Below are positions 1 to 12,360 of a stretch of DNA of 64,000 bases, one piece after another (position 1 is the first letter of the stretch; each line of letters starts with the position of its first letter). The notes below the pieces were generated by a model. It saw only the letters and a list, made by a program, of their open reading frames with translations, made no database searches and was not told the origin of the DNA. This DNA is from Lenzites betulinus. Lineage: Eukaryota; Basidiomycota; Agaricomycetes; Polyporales; Polyporaceae. The position numbers and the translations under genes were made by a program. The stretch covers positions 682,001 through 746,000 of the forward strand of contig JABYQU010000012.1 in NCBI GenBank assembly GCA_022264855.1, in the 5' to 3' direction.

Positions 1-1000
1 CCGCACCTTCAAGTCGCACATTCCCCGCGCTTGAAGCATTGAGGTATTGGTAAGAGGGGTATGAGCATTCTTCTATCTGGGTGTATGCGGTCATGAGGGG
101 AAAGACGTCAGCGCGGTATCGGAATGCGATTGAAGAGAGACTGACCAATACCCTTGCGCATCGTAGTCTATTCACGGAGTCAGCATGAAGACAGAGTCAA
201 AAGTCCACGATACTATACATGTAGTAGCAAATATAGATACAGCATTAGAGGGTGAGTAGGGGATAAGTGTTTATAACACAAAACAGTACATGAGTAGAGC
301 AAACTGATTGGTTAGTCCCCCCTTTATCTCCCGCTGAGCGCAGCGAAGCTTTGGGTCGCGTCTGGAGAGCTGTTATAACGTCAGGAGCCGAGACTACTGT
401 ACCACGGGCAAGAACCAGCATACTTTACGAATGGCGTCGAACAATCATATGCCGATGAGCTTCTCGAGTCCTCGACAGCCTGCAGCTGGGCTGAGTCGGG
501 GTGCACAAACGGATTCCGGTTCGGTTCGCTCGCACCCGTCTTCTGCACGGCTACACGCCCGTGTTCCGTCGCCACAAACCTCTAGAGCATATCATGAAGA
601 AGTCAGCTCTCCGCACGCAGCACACGACCTGCTCGCTCGAAACGGAAACGGAAGCCAGACACACCTGAGCTGACTGATGTTCCCGAACGTTTCCAACCCG
701 TCGCCCGTGTAGTTCGGGAAGAAGCTCGCGTGCCGCACTCGCCACCCAGCTTGTCCCAATCGAGAACAGCTGCAGCAGCGCACGCCGGGGCGCCGCCGCC
801 GACGCCGTCATCCTCTCCCGCTCGCGGTCCCGTTCCCTGCCGCTGGGGCTGAAATTGACGTAACGACCGAGACGGTCGTCGTATGTGCCGGCGAGGTTGA
901 ACGGGACGGGGCCCGGCTCGGCGGTGGGCACGGCCCAGACAGCGCGTTGAGACAAGAGCATGGAGAACAATGTCGTGAGTAACGTTGGTGGTGAGGTCAC
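1..1000 (-). pseudogene. Truncated inverted copy of epsin gene 3' end
   Basis: Read on the minus strand, this stretch matches the last part of the epsin gene and its 3' flank at about 11813-12700. The homology covers the C-terminal NPF motif region (NRNPFVHP), the last intron and 3' untranslated sequence, and runs off the left window edge. The last intron is retained, so this is a DNA-level duplication and not a retrocopy. The reading frame is broken: an indel in the segment matching the PPRKLGGERD part of epsin shifts the frame, and the C-terminus differs after SAQLQ. No ENTH domain is present. The match ends near position 997, which corresponds to the middle of the epsin last-but-one exon. 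Confidence 0.85.
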
Positions 1001-1514
1001 CGACGCACCGTTTGTACATTACTCTCCTGGGCCACAGACGCCCAGGTAGGCCCTAGCGCGCACGGCCTGCCCGAAGTCAAGCCCGATAACAATATGATTG
1101 ATACGAAGACAAAGTACGCCGCCCGTGGCATGCCCAGTGAATGTCAGTAATATGGTGGTACGTACGTAGTAAATAGCAGTGTGTATCGCGCGCGTGCAGC
1201 AGTCCGCCGAGCCCAGGTCCGGTGCTACATACAGCAACAAGTGCAAAACGCGGTCTCGGCCTCGGCCAGCGTCCGTGAGGTCCGTACGAGAGCGGAGGCG
1301 GGCGGCGGGAAGCAGGAGCAGGGGCGGCAGCACACGACGTCGCGTCAAAGGAGTGTCTATTGCCCGTAAGGACCGTGGGTATCGGTAAGTGTGTGCTACG
1401 CCGCGCCGCCGCGTGCCCAGTCGCCCGCGACGCCCGTTCGTCGAGGGTTCCTGTACGTCGCCCGCTAAGCATACGGGTACGACGCGGGTTCGGGCGCGGA
1501 AAGGGTGCTTACGT

Positions 1515-3283
1515 TTACTTGTTCGCGAGGCTGTCGTACTTGCTCTGGTTGTTGTACGACGTGCTGCTCGAGTACGGCATCGTCGGCATCGCGTCCAGCT
1601 GGAGGTTCGAGCGCGAGCGCGCCATGACCTCCGACGCGACGTCGTTTCCGTACTGCTCTGCAAGTTGGCTGCGCGCACGCGTCGTCAGCATTGATAGGCA
1701 CATCCGAGCGTAGCGCAGACACTCACTTGGCGTAGTTGTCCATGATGACGGCCATGCTGTTCATGTTCAGGCGGTACGCCTTGGGCATCATGCCCTTCCC
1801 GAAGCGGTACGTGACGTGGTTCGAGCACAGGAGCGCCGCGACCATGATGCCGATCTGCACGGGCACGACCCCGAACACGACCGCGTACCAGCGCTCGAGG
1901 ACGGTGCGCTCGAACTGGATGTACGGGCCCTTGCATCCGGGCAGCAGGCTGCGCGCGTAGCACGTCTGGCTGACCGTCGCCTCGATGAACGGGTTGAAGT
2001 ACCCGCAGCAGTGGAGCTGGTTCTGGATGCGAAGACGGCCGTCGAGCCCAAGGTCGCGCGACCACTGCGCGTTGATCTTGCCCTCCAAGTTGAAAGTGCG
2101 TTTCTTGTACGTGATGTACCCGGGCGTGACGAGGAGAGCGAAACAGATCCAGAGCAGGAACGAGTACACGGCGAGGAACGCGCGGTTGTTGAGCAGGATG
2201 CCGGACCAGCCGATGAGCGAGGTCAGCACGCCCAGCGACGCGGCGACCGTCGATATGATGAGCTCCGGCTTGTTCCCGACGCGGATGATGTCTGCGTGCG
2301 TCCAGACGTTGAACCAGATGAGCAGGCAGGCGATGAGCCCAGTGAGCGTGTACGCCGAAAACTACACAACGTCGTTAGTTTTGCACTATGCCAATTGGAT
2401 GTGTTCCAAACGAAATGAGAACCGCGTTAAACACCGATCACACTTTGGGTTCCGCGTGTAATTAGTGTGCAACGGGACTTTGGCCGTGATGCGCTTGCGG
2501 TCTAACATACACTCCCATGCACGCGATGTCAGGAATTTAAAACAAGCGCCTGAAGTGTAAATATGGAAAATCTCCAATTTCCAAGGCGATGCGCAGCACT
2601 CAGATGCTTCATCGCCAAGATAATTTTGGCATTCGGGCTCGGGCGAGAGAGGGGTACGCAGCTTCGACGACCGCTGGAGTCTGCGGTCTGCGATAGCCGC
2701 ACGCGTAGCGCAGGATTTGAAAGAATGTGAAAAGACGCACGATGGTATTGGCAACGAAGAGGACCCATTTGAAACGGTTCCACCGCAGGCGGCCCTTGCG
2801 CCCCTTCTGCTGTCCAAAGTTGACGCCGTCGTAGTCGTCGTCGCCGTCGCCGGGCATGCGCGACTCGTTCGCGCGGAAGGCCTCGCGGCCACCACCGCGC
2901 TTGGGGATGTGGAGGTCGTCCATGCCCTTGCCCTTCCGGCGCTTTATGCCGCCGGCGAGCATGGTGTTGGAGAACTTGGAGGGGAGGTAGTTGACGGAGA
3001 GCGAGGTGGGGATGCTCGTCCGCCGGTTATCAGAGGAGGAGAGGGAGACATCGGGCTTGGGGTCGGTGGAGCGAGCGAATGAGCTGGAGCGAGAGGCGAA
3101 GGCGTTGGGGGGCTCGAGACCGGTGCTGTTGTTGTTCATGCCGGCGAGCATGTACCTGGTGGAGTTGGCGGCGGACTGGACGGAGAGGGTGTGGGAGTTG
3201 AGGGAGGAGGAGCGGGAATGTCTGTCGTTGAGCGGGCGGTATTGGGCGGCAGGGTTGTCGGCAGGAGGGATGCTGAGCGACAT
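1515..3283 (-). CDS. Tetraspanin family membrane protein with long N-terminal tail
   Basis: The ATG at 3283 starts a roughly 190-residue Ser/Asn-rich hydrophilic tail that is unusually long for a tetraspanin. TM1 is split by an intron of about 385 nt (donor GTGCGT near 2743, acceptor TTGTGTAG near 2357), which joins WVLFVANTI to FSAYTLTGL in phase 0. TM2 (LIISTVAASLGVL) and TM3 (FLAVYSFLLWICF) follow. A large extracellular loop carries the hallmark HCCGYFNP motif plus two more cysteines, and TM4 is WYAVVFGVVPVQIG. A short last exon gives a hydrophilic C-tail ending SKYDSLANK. Tetraspanins organise membrane microdomains; the fungal members PLS1, TSP2 and TSP3 are known, and I cannot decide which class this is. 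The introns are inferred from splice signals. Confidence 0.8.
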
Positions 3284-4510
3284 GATGGAGAGAGAGGAAG
3301 AAGGGGGACTTACGAGGGACTGCGATCCATCTAGACGCCACGTTGCATAGGCGAGGGCAGCGAGAGAGACGGGGACGGGGACGGGGAGGACGGGATAGGA
3401 TAGGATGGTAGGCGGTGTTGAGGACGGAGATGGGGGAGAGCGTCAAGGGCAGGCCGGCCGAGGCAGGAATGTTCACACGTACCTCCGCGACCTCTGCGAG
3501 CGCTGCTGGCGGTGTCCCTCGTCCGCTGTGTCCGTGGCCAGAGCTAGTGTTCGAGTCGAGGTAGGTCGACCACATCCGCTGCATCGTACATCCCTCGGGC
3601 GTATCTACACTGTCCTGTATGTTGGCAGAACAAGACCCGAATGATCCCCCGCCCTTTATCTACATCAGCCTCCTGCCCCCTCCCACTGTCCCACGTGGCT
3701 TCCGTCCCCGCACGTCGTCCCCCCGACCGTGTCCTGATTTCTCCGCAGCCGATCTCCCGCCCCTTCTCGTCTCCCCGCCGCCCGCTGCACATCATTCAGT
3801 CAACACCCCCCTTATCCGCCGCACATTCACACCCGCAGTCCGACAGCTGTTCTCAACACTCCTTCGCAGCCAATTCCATGATACATTGCACATAGAGTCC
3901 GACCCACACCATAAATAGCCCGTTCTTTGCTCTCATTGTGCGACATACGATCGATCACACATAACCAGTCTAGTCAACTCTTCTTTCGACACCGAATACC
4001 CCACGCCACAAACGGGCCCCCGATACTCCAATCGCACGAGAAAGGCATCTTCAAATCTCGCAATAGTGGGAATCTCTGCCCATATCCAGCTCTTGAGGCC
4101 ATTGCGGCTGGGTCATAATATAATGCGGTGTTGCAACAGACCACAACTCCAGACGAAAGATAGAACGCTCAAAAGCTTCTTTCCGTGAAGCGTTCGTCAA
4201 GTCGGCTTCTTGCGAGGCAGCGGTCAGAATTGCCTGTGTTGAGTTCTTACTTGCCTGTGCCGATGTGCAGCCTGGACGCAACCACGACACGGTCTGCCTC
4301 GATGGGGCCCGGCGCGTCGGCCGGGGAGTAGAAGCTCGCACCAGGAGTGGCCAGGCGTTGAGTAGAACGTGCAAAGGCTGGGCCATCTAGAGATTAGATA
4401 GACGCGCGGAGCGAGAGCGGAGGAAAGATGTCATCGTAAGATCGACAAGAGGCCCTCAAAGAGCCCCGCCGCGCCTGCTTTCTGCGCACTCACTCCCATC
4501 CATATCCAAC
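3284..4510. other. Intergenic region between tetraspanin and gpmI
   Basis: This is the shared upstream region of two divergently transcribed genes. It is CT-rich and CA-rich in places (3640-3920). I see no convincing gene in it; the short open frames here lack domains and composition support. Confidence 0.5.
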
Positions 4511-7076
4511 ATGGTCCAAACCAAGAACAAAGTCTGCCTCATGTAACGCACCCCCTACGCACCACACACGACCGCCGGGCTGATGTCTGGCCGCACAGCG
4601 TCCACGACGGATGGGGCGTTGCCCCCGAGAAGAACATGAAGGGCGACGCGATCAGCGCGGGCGACACCACCAACATGGACTCCATCGCGAAGGAGCACAG
4701 CTACCGCACGCTCGCCGCGCACGGGCTCGCCGTCGGCCTCAGCGACGGCCTCATGGGCAACTCCGAGGTCGGGTACGTCGGTCCCACACCCGAGGCGTGA
4801 TCAGGCGGACGGCTGACGCGATGTGCGTGCTGCAGCCACCTGAACATCGGCGCGGGGCGTATCGTCTGGCAGGACATCGTGAAGATCGACGTGTCGATCA
4901 AGAAGAGGCAGTTCCACAAGAACGAGGTCATCCTCGAGAGCTTTAAGAGGGCCAAGGACGGCAACGGCCGTCTGCACCTCCTCGGTCTCGTAAGTACCGC
5001 ACCAGTTCCGATTGTCCTCATACGACGCGCATTTTCCCGCGTTTCTTCTCCAGAACACGTTTTGAATAGCGACTCAACTCACGATGCACATTTGCTCATG
5101 ACCCCTGCCTGAAACGGGCTAGGAACAGGGCAAGAGTTTCTTCCCTGGTTCTTAATGACCTGAAGTAACCAGGGAATCGGGCTGTTGGTAGAAGCCCAGT
5201 TGCGATGCTGTTCCTAGCCTATCCTGGCGGGTAATTTGAGCATATGCGCATCGTACCTGGGCTCCTGTCGACGGCCTGGCTCAGAGGCTGTTTACGGTCC
5301 TGAAGCCCGGCTATGAAGTTGTTAGTTGTATAGGAACGCAGCCTCCAGTTGGCCTACAGCAGCTCTAAGCCTGTCTCTGGCCCTCTGGCCCGGAAGCAGG
5401 AAACCGGCCCCTTCTGACGCGTTTTCGCGCGTGGTTCCCCTTTCGAACAAGCTTCACGATGGGCATTTGCCCACAGTTTCCCTCCAGGACGTGCTTGGAT
5501 CAGCGCCTGAACTGGGTTCCTGTCGACAGCCTGGCTCGGAGCCGTATTTGTGCTTTGTAGTCCTCACTCCTAGCCTGCCAGTTCGGGGCCTGTTCCTACC
5601 CTGCTCCGTCACCTTTTTGCACACCCTCACTCTCGGCCTTTAGGTATCCGACGGCGGTGTGCACTCGCACATCGCTCACCTCTACGCGCTCCTCGAGACC
5701 GCAAAGGAGGTCGGCCTCAAAGATGTCTTCATCCACTTCTTCGGCGACGGTCGTGATACAGCGCCCCGCTCCGCCGCCGGGTACCTCAAGGACCTCCTGG
5801 CCTTTATCGAGAAGGAGAAGATCGGCCAGGTCGCGACCGTCGTCGGACGGTACTACGCCATGGACCGCGACAAGCGCTGGGAACGCATCAAGATCGCCGT
5901 AGACGGCCTCGTCAAGGGCGACGGCGAGGCGAGCGAGGACCCCGTCGCCACGATCGAGGAGCGCTACAAAAAGGACGAGACGGACGAGTTCCTGAAGCCC
6001 ATCATCGTCGGCGGCGAGAAGACCCGCATCCAGGGTGCGCTCTCACCACGATCGCTGTGTGTGCTCTGAAGCTGACCGACGCGTTAGACGGCGACACGAT
6101 CTTCTTCTTCAACTACCGCTCCGACCGTATGCGTGAGATCGCGACCGTCTTTGGCCTCCCCGACAAGCCGATGGAGGTCGACGTCCCCAAGGACCTCGTA
6201 CGTCGCGCATAGCTCAAGTACGCGACTATGGCACTGACGCTGCCCACACAGAACATCGCCACGATGTCGCGCTACAACGCCGAGTTCCCCTTCCACGTCG
6301 CGTTCCCTCCGCAAGCGATGACGAACGTGCTCGCGGAGTGGCTCGCGAAGCAAGGCGTCAAGCAGGCGCACGTCGCCGGTACGTCCCCCCTCGCGCCCCC
6401 TCTGCCCGCCTTCTAACGCCGCGCCCCGCGCCCCCGCCAGAGACCGAGAAATACGCGCACGTGACGTTCTTCTTCAACGGCGGCGTCGAGAAGCAGTTCG
6501 ACCAGGAGGAGCGGCACATGATCCCGTCGCCGCGCGTCGCGACGTACGACCTGCAGCCGAAGATGAGCGTGCAGGGCGTGGCGGACAAGGTGGCGGCGCT
6601 GGTGAGCGCGGGCGAGCACGACTTTGTGATGTGCAACTTTGCGCCGCCGGACATGGTCGGGCACACGGGCGTGTACGACGCGGCGGTCGAGGCGATCTCG
6701 CACACGGACAAGGCGGTGAAGACGGTGTACGACGCGTGCGAGGCGGCGGGGTACATCCTGCTCGTCACCGCCGACCACGGGAACGCGGAGCAGATGGTGA
6801 ACCCGGAGACGGGCGCGCCGCACACCGCGCACACGACGAACCCGGTGCCGTTCATCATGACCGGGGACCCGAAGACGCTGACGTTCGCGGAGGACAAGAA
6901 GGACGGCGAGGAGGAGGAGGGCGCGTTGTGCGATGTCGCGCCCACCGTGCTTGATATCTTGGTACGTCTCCGCGTTCGCTCGTGGGTTGAGGTGGAGCTG
7001 ACTAGGGCCTTCCGCTGTGCAGGGTCTTCCCCAGCCCGAGGAGATGACTGGGCGCTCACTGCTCGCGAAGGCGTAG
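4511..7076 (+). CDS. gpmI: 2,3-bisphosphoglycerate-independent phosphoglycerate mutase
   Basis: The enzyme interconverts 3- and 2-phosphoglycerate in cytosolic glycolysis and gluconeogenesis. Eight exons fit consensus splice sites: 4511-4542, 4599-4772, 4836-4989, 5644-6034, 6088-6197, 6252-6378, 6441-6961 and 7023-7076. They sum to 1563 nt, or 520 aa, the usual iPGM length. Family motifs appear in order: N-terminal metal site HDGWG, the phospho-serine segment MGNSEVGHLN, GGVHSH, FFGDGRDTAP, FNYRSDR, metal-binding DMVGHTG, TADHGNAE and AHTTNPVPF. All expected metal and catalytic residues are visible. The third intron (4990-5643, 654 nt) is about ten times longer than the others and contains internal repeats. 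The gene is convergent with the dienelactone hydrolase downstream. Confidence 0.95.
5020..5610. repeat. Imperfect duplication and hairpin inside gpmI intron 3
   Basis: Two diverged copies of one segment lie in the long intron. The copy from about 5025 to 5310 and the copy from about 5420 to 5580 share, in the same order, a gacgcg-ttttc-gcg block, a tcacgatg-catttgc block and a block reading cctgtcgacggcctggctc (second copy: cctgtcgacagcctggctc). The first copy also holds an inverted repeat. Arms ggctaggaacag (5117-5128) and ctgttcctagcc (5208-5219) flank a second inverted pair, ttccctggtt (5141-5150) and aaccagggaa (5167-5176). Confidence 0.7.
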
Positions 7077-7296
7077 AATGTGCGCAAGCGGACGATGACC
7101 GGAAAGAAGTATACACCCATGTTGTAGTTTACCTAGAGGCGCAAGGCACCGTTGCTATAGACGTTCGATTCTGCTTCGCTGCATGGCTGGACTCGATGAG
7201 CTCACAACACGATGCATAAGCAACGCCGACCCCGCATATAATCCTACATGGCATGCGCGTCTTCCCTTGAAGCCTTCGACCCTACCTTCACTGACC

Positions 7297-8536
7297 TCAC
7301 TGACAGAAGTGGCTGAACCAATTCAAGATCCCTTGCGCGCTCTCCTCCTTGGCCCATCCTTCAGTAACAATCACATCACTCCGGTGAGTCCTTCTCATCT
7401 TCAAACTCAAGCTCAAAAGACAGAGGACTCACGCTCGATCGGGACGCTCATGTCCCCGCGCAGCCCAAAACCATGCTTCACGCCGCCGAAGACCTGAATG
7501 GTATACGTCGCGTGGCGCTCGACGAGGATGTCTTCTGCGCGGCGCCGAGCGTCGATTGGGAACGTGTGGTCCACCTCTGCGGACACATACGACCATGGTA
7601 AGCGAGGGGCAGATGGACAGGTATAGGAGGCGGGCACGCACCAGCACAGCACATGAGCAGCGGGCCTGTGTGGTCATGGAGTACGACACGGGTAGAAGGT
7701 GGCCACTAGTCAGCGCGTGGCACGAGGGCTCAGCGTCACTGTGTGGGTCGACGTACGCTGGATAGCCTTGAAGTGGTCCTCGTTGAGGAAGGCGGGGTGG
7801 GCGAACGCCCCTGGGGTGAGTTCAGCTCATAGCTATCGATATCCAGGAACCCGGATATGCGAGAGTGGCCGTACCTGCGACGATCCAGTCGGTCTTGAGG
7901 AGGTCCATCACGTATGGCGCCCCGAAGCAGTATCCTGCAGTATTCCGCTGTCAATTTCTGTACCCAGGGGAAATCTCCCAAAATAGTACATACCAACGCA
8001 AGTATATTTCTTGTCCTTCCCTGTACATCACATCGTAGGAGTCCTCACAGATTTGCATGCGATTTGCATAGCTTATCGTCAAGACGTACCAAACCGCTCG
8101 CGCACGGCCTCGAGCCACGGCGGGACAAGCACCGCCGCACGCGTCTGGTGTTTCTTAATCCAGGCCGGATAGTCGAACGTCGCATCGTCAAGGTTCAGCA
8201 GGGCCTTCGAGTCGCCCTCGAAGTAGTCCAGGCCGAGCACCAAAAACCCTATGCACATCCCAACGCATTGATATCATTGCGCTCGAATCATAAGGGTAAA
8301 GACGCCCTACCGTTGTCCGCCCAGTAGTCCATAACGAGCTGCGAGTTCGTGTACAGCGCGCCGAACACGTCCGAGAAGAACAGAATGATTTTCTGAGGGT
8401 CCGTTGTACCCGCGGGACGCGCGATGTACGTTTCCACGCCCGCGATAGGCTCGAGCGACCCGCGCGGTGTCCCGACATGGTGCACGGTCTGGCGACAGCA
8501 TTCGCCCGGGGGACCTGCAAGAACTGGATTAGACAT
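7297..8536 (-). CDS. Dienelactone hydrolase family alpha/beta hydrolase
   Basis: A multi-exon gene starts at the ATG at 8536 and ends at the TGA at 7297-7299. The predicted protein of roughly 260 aa shows the dienelactone hydrolase triad: the nucleophile cysteine in VGYCFGAP, the acidic residue in AEVDHTFP and the histidine in VKHGF. The C-terminus (RWAKEESAQ...WFSHF) is typical of the family. Splice joins were checked by hand: DN|GFLVLG, RFG|KDKKYT, VG|YCFGAP, CA|EVDHTF and IER|WAKEES. Relatives hydrolyse lactones and enol esters, classically in aromatic-ring degradation, and many fungal members have unknown substrates. The protein is probably cytosolic, as no signal peptide is seen. About 220 bp separate its end from the gpmI stop. 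Confidence 0.88.
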
Positions 8537-8952
8537 GAGTCGAGGTGGGTGACGAGTCGAGTAGTGTGGGCGCGTAGTATGGGCTCCGAGCGGCGGGGCG
8601 AAGTGTAGGCGGGAGCCGAGAGGGCGGTATATATGCAGCCTACGTGAGAGTGTCTTGAACGACCGTGTATGTTAGAAATCATAGATGGGCCTCGTGAGAG
8701 GCGAGATGCGTGTTTAAACTGTGTCGCGGACAGAGCGGAGTGCCGCGGGATGCTACGACGTGATGTCACAGGGTCGGAGTACGACATTTTGGGCTCTGGT
8801 GTGCAATTCGTATCAGCTTCCTCGTTTCTATATCGGCCAGTCATGATGTGAGATCGTGGAAAAGCTGCTGAGGGTAGTAGCATTCACATAGCCACGCTGT
8901 TCCCAGAAAAGAAGGAGATGGCAAGCAGCAGCCGTTGAGCTAGAGCGCAGTA
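8537..8952. other. Intergenic, between dienelactone hydrolase start and hus1 end
   Basis: A gap of 416 bp upstream of the dienelactone hydrolase and downstream of hus1, both on the minus strand. I see no gene or recognisable motif. Confidence 0.5.
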
Positions 8953-10206
8953 TCAAAAGGAGTCGTCGAATTTGGCCGGGATGTAGTACGTGAGCACTCC
9001 ACCAGCATCGGCGACGTTGCCAATATACACATATAAGATGACGCAATGGTTCTCGCATATACCTGTGTAACTTTTCAGAACACAACAACGATACAGAGGT
9101 GCGTGTACTTACATGCGATGGTGGTAGTCGAAACGACGTGCGAGTTCAAGAACTTGTTGAGGCACTTATGCGACACGAGAACGCCGTGCATCTGGGTCAG
9201 GTCCCTGTCATTTGAGTCGTCCGCCCCACCACCTTGACTAGCGGGATCTTTCGGAGCACAACCAAAGTTAGGGTGAATAAACTAGGAATAGAAGAACGTC
9301 GTGACGAAGACGCACTCATAGCAGGATTGGTCAGACCACCCCATCCAACCTCTACGCGCGCATTGTCTGTGTTCACGGCGAGCTGGAGCTCTCCTGCGTG
9401 GTTCGCCCGAAATATAACGCCGTCGGACGCAAGGGGACGTAGACGATCCACTACCGTGCGCAGCTTGGCGAGAGGGGGAAGAAGAATGTGCACCTAAGCC
9501 AAGATAGTCAGTCGTATGCCGCGGTTCTCATGCAGTTGAAGAGCATACATCTGGTTCTGGGCACATGGGCTCTTTGAGACGGTCAACGTCGGCATGGCGC
9601 ATGACATCGACAGTTATGTGCTGCACGACTGTGATGGTGCGACCCATGGGAGTGACTCCGGAGATCTCGAAGCTGAGGACAGACTTTTCGCCCTTTTTTA
9701 TGAGCCTGAGGAACGGGCAGGTTAGTGGAGTCGGATGAGCGTGATATGACCATGACCTTACTTCATAAGGACTTCTGTCTCGGAGGCAACGGTGGTAGAT
9801 GAGTTCTGTCCCGCAGAAGGGCCTGCCGCGGATCGAAGGGCAGAGAGGAGAACCTCTGATGGGAGAGATATGGTAATTTCGTTGTTACTGTTCGATTGTA
9901 TGCGGTAGTTGGTGAAGAGGGAGGACACTTTTATCTGCCTTTATGAAGGAGCAATGTGCCATGTCAGCTTCGAAAAAAAGTTGAGACAGAGAGTTACGTA
10001 CGACCATACTTGGATACCGCCCTCATTGGCGTCACCAGGGCAGATGATGCGCATTTCGTGCTCGGCGAACTTGATGGTGCATCTCTTCTGCAGCTTTTCC
10101 ACCGACTGTACTATTTCTACGGTCTGTCAGTAAGAACAGGCCTTGCAGCAGGTTTTTGCTTACTGGCAAAGGTATCTACATGCTCGATGGTCGCACGGAA
10201 GCGCAT
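8953..10206 (-). CDS. hus1: HUS1, checkpoint sliding-clamp (9-1-1) subunit
   Basis: HUS1 is one of three subunits of the RAD9-RAD1-HUS1 ring loaded at damaged DNA in the nucleus. The ATG at 10206 begins MRFRATIEHVDTFA, then, after an intron, SVEKLQKRCTIKF and MRIICPGDANEGG. Conserved later segments are ITVDVMRHADVDRL, HILLPPLAKLRTVVDR, the AGELQLAVNTDN strand and, at the C-terminus, ICENHCVILYVYI followed by AGGVLTYYIP. The TGA is at 8953-8955. The last intron was checked: the cysteine codon TGT is formed across the junction near 9060-9110. The overall length, about 300 aa, fits the family. The start lies only 332 bp from the divergent epsin gene. Confidence 0.9.
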
Positions 10207-10538
10207 ACCGCTCTGTCCTCTGTGGCGGATGAAGTCGAGGACGAGGAAAGACTCCGGGCGCGCGTCCGCGGTTGTGGCTTGGGGACGCGTGCTGTTATGA
10301 GCACGTGAGCGTGTCACACACATTATCACGAGGATGATGTGATGACGTCGCAGAGTGCGTACAGCGCCGGGCCTCGTCTCTCGGACGTTCTCGAGTGGTC
10401 CTTCTGCGCCGCACTCCCTCTCCAGTGCCGGAACAAGCCAGGCCGCTAGCGTTGATATCACGCTACTCACCATGGCCGTCTTATACGCTCCGGTTCTCAC
10501 CGCCCTGCTCTTCAGCATACACTCACCTCACCGCCACC
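10207..10538. promoter_or_regulatory. Short divergent promoter region of hus1 and ent1
   Basis: This 332 bp region is the only sequence between the hus1 and epsin start codons, so both promoters must lie here. The epsin start has a good Kozak context (gccaccATGG). No TATA box is evident. Confidence 0.5.
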
Positions 10539-12360
10539 ATGGCCCTCCATAACTTCGGAAAGAGTGCTGTCCGGGTCGCCAAAGGCTACACCATGGGCTA
10601 CTCGCACACCCAGATGAAGATACGTAACGCCACATGCAACGACCCATGGCCACCTTCAGGCAAGGAGATGTTTGAACTTTCCCAGATGACATACAACCAG
10701 TACGTCTCTTGAACCCCCACAAGACCGCAGCCTCACCACATCGCTGTAGGAATGACTTCGTTGAAATCATGGAGGTCATTGACAAACGTCTAAATGACAA
10801 GGGCAAGAACTGGCGCCATGTCTTCAAGGTACTTTTCACCACTCATTTCGATACCTCGGAGACGGTGACCCACCAGTCTGTTTACGCCTTAGTCCTTGGT
10901 CGTGTTGGACTACCTCCTGCATTCTGGCTCAGAGAACGTGATAAATTACTGCGAAGACAATCTCTATGAGATAAAGACCCTTCGCGAATTCCAATACATC
11001 GACGAAGATGGCAAGGACGAAGGCGCGAACGTCCGCCAGAAGGCAAAGGACATCACAAACCTCCTCATGGATAAGAAGCGCCTTCACGAGGAACGCCGCA
11101 TTCGCTCCCAAATGCGTGATCGCATGCTCGGGAATCGTGCAGCCGCCGAGAGTGGAGAGGACGCTGAGGACGCTTCGCGTAGAGGTCGTCGTGCAAATGG
11201 GGCTTCGGGGACACAGGCTGCCGAAGAGGAACAGCTGAGGCGGGCTATCGAGGAGAGCAAGCGGACCGCTGAGCAAGAACGCGCTACCGCCGAGGACAAG
11301 GATTTGCTACGGGCAATTCAGCTAAGCCAGGAGGAAGAGGAGAAGCGGAAGAAAACTCTGGACGAGGCAAATGCTGCGGCGCTCTTCGACGCTACCAACC
11401 AGCAGTATGTGCAACGTCCTGCTCTGTAGTCTATCGCTGACCGTAATCTACGTACAGACCACCCCAAGCTCTCATTGACGCCACTCTACCCCTGCAATTC
11501 ACGTCCAACGGCGTACAGCCGCAGCTTACTACCCTACAGCCTCCGTTTACATCCGTCCAACCTCAATTTACCGCCATCCAGCCCCAGTACACCTCCTTCA
11601 ACCCATATCTTCAACAAGCCCAGCAAGAAGCGATTCAAGCTGAATACCTGCGCCAGCAAGCGGAATGGGCCCAGCAACAACAATTCGCACAGCAGCAGAC
11701 AGCCGCGCAGCAGCCTTTCCTTGTTCCCTACCATACCGGCTTCCAACCTACCACACAGCCCCTGGTTCCGCAGCCAACCTCATTCGGATCGAACAATCCA
11801 TTCCTCGCGCCTCCCTCACCACCAACGTCGCCCACGACATCACTCTCCACGCTTCTGCCCCAACGCGCCGTCTCCGTGCCCGCCGCCGAACCGGGGCCCG
11901 TATCGTTCAACCTCGCAGGCACATATGACGGCCGCCCCGGTCCGCACGTCGCCTTCAGCTCCAGCGACAGGGATCAGAACCGCGAGCGGGAGAGGACAAC
12001 GTCGGTGTCGGCGCCCCCGCGTGCGCTTCTGCAGCCGTTCTCGACTGGGACGGAGCCGCCGCGGAAGCTGGGTGGCGAGCGCGACCACGCGCGGCTCGCG
12101 AGCCTCTTCGCGAACTACACGGGCGATGGGGTGGACACGTTCGGGAACATCGGTCAGCTCAGGTGAGTGTTTTTTTGCTTATCGCTGAAAGCATGCGGGG
12201 AGCTGACTTCGCCATGATTTGCTCTACAGGTTTTTGGCGACGGAACACGGGCGTGTGGCCGTGCAGAAGACGGGTGCGAGCGAACCTAGCCGGAATCCGT
12301 TTGTGCACCCCGAGTCAGCGCAGCTGCAGCCAATCGAGGAGAAGCTCATCGACATATGAT
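10539..12360 (+). CDS. ent1: Epsin (ENTH domain endocytic adaptor)
   Basis: Epsins bind PtdIns(4,5)P2, ubiquitinated cargo and EH-domain proteins at clathrin-coated pits. The N-terminal ENTH domain spans residues 1-140 over three exons (KVRN-type segment KIRNATCNDPW, MEVIDKRLNDKGKNW, LDYLLHSGSENV, ANVRQKAKDITNLL). It is followed by a charged helix and two ubiquitin-interacting motif-like segments (EEQLRRAIEESK; DKDLLRAIQLSQEEE). A Gln/Pro-rich linker carries NPF-type EH-binding motifs (NNPFLAPP and, near the C-terminus, SRNPFVHP). The last intron follows GNIGQLR, and the protein ends EEKLIDI at the TGA at 12358-12360. The region from 11813 onward has a decayed inverted copy at 1-1000. Confidence 0.93.
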
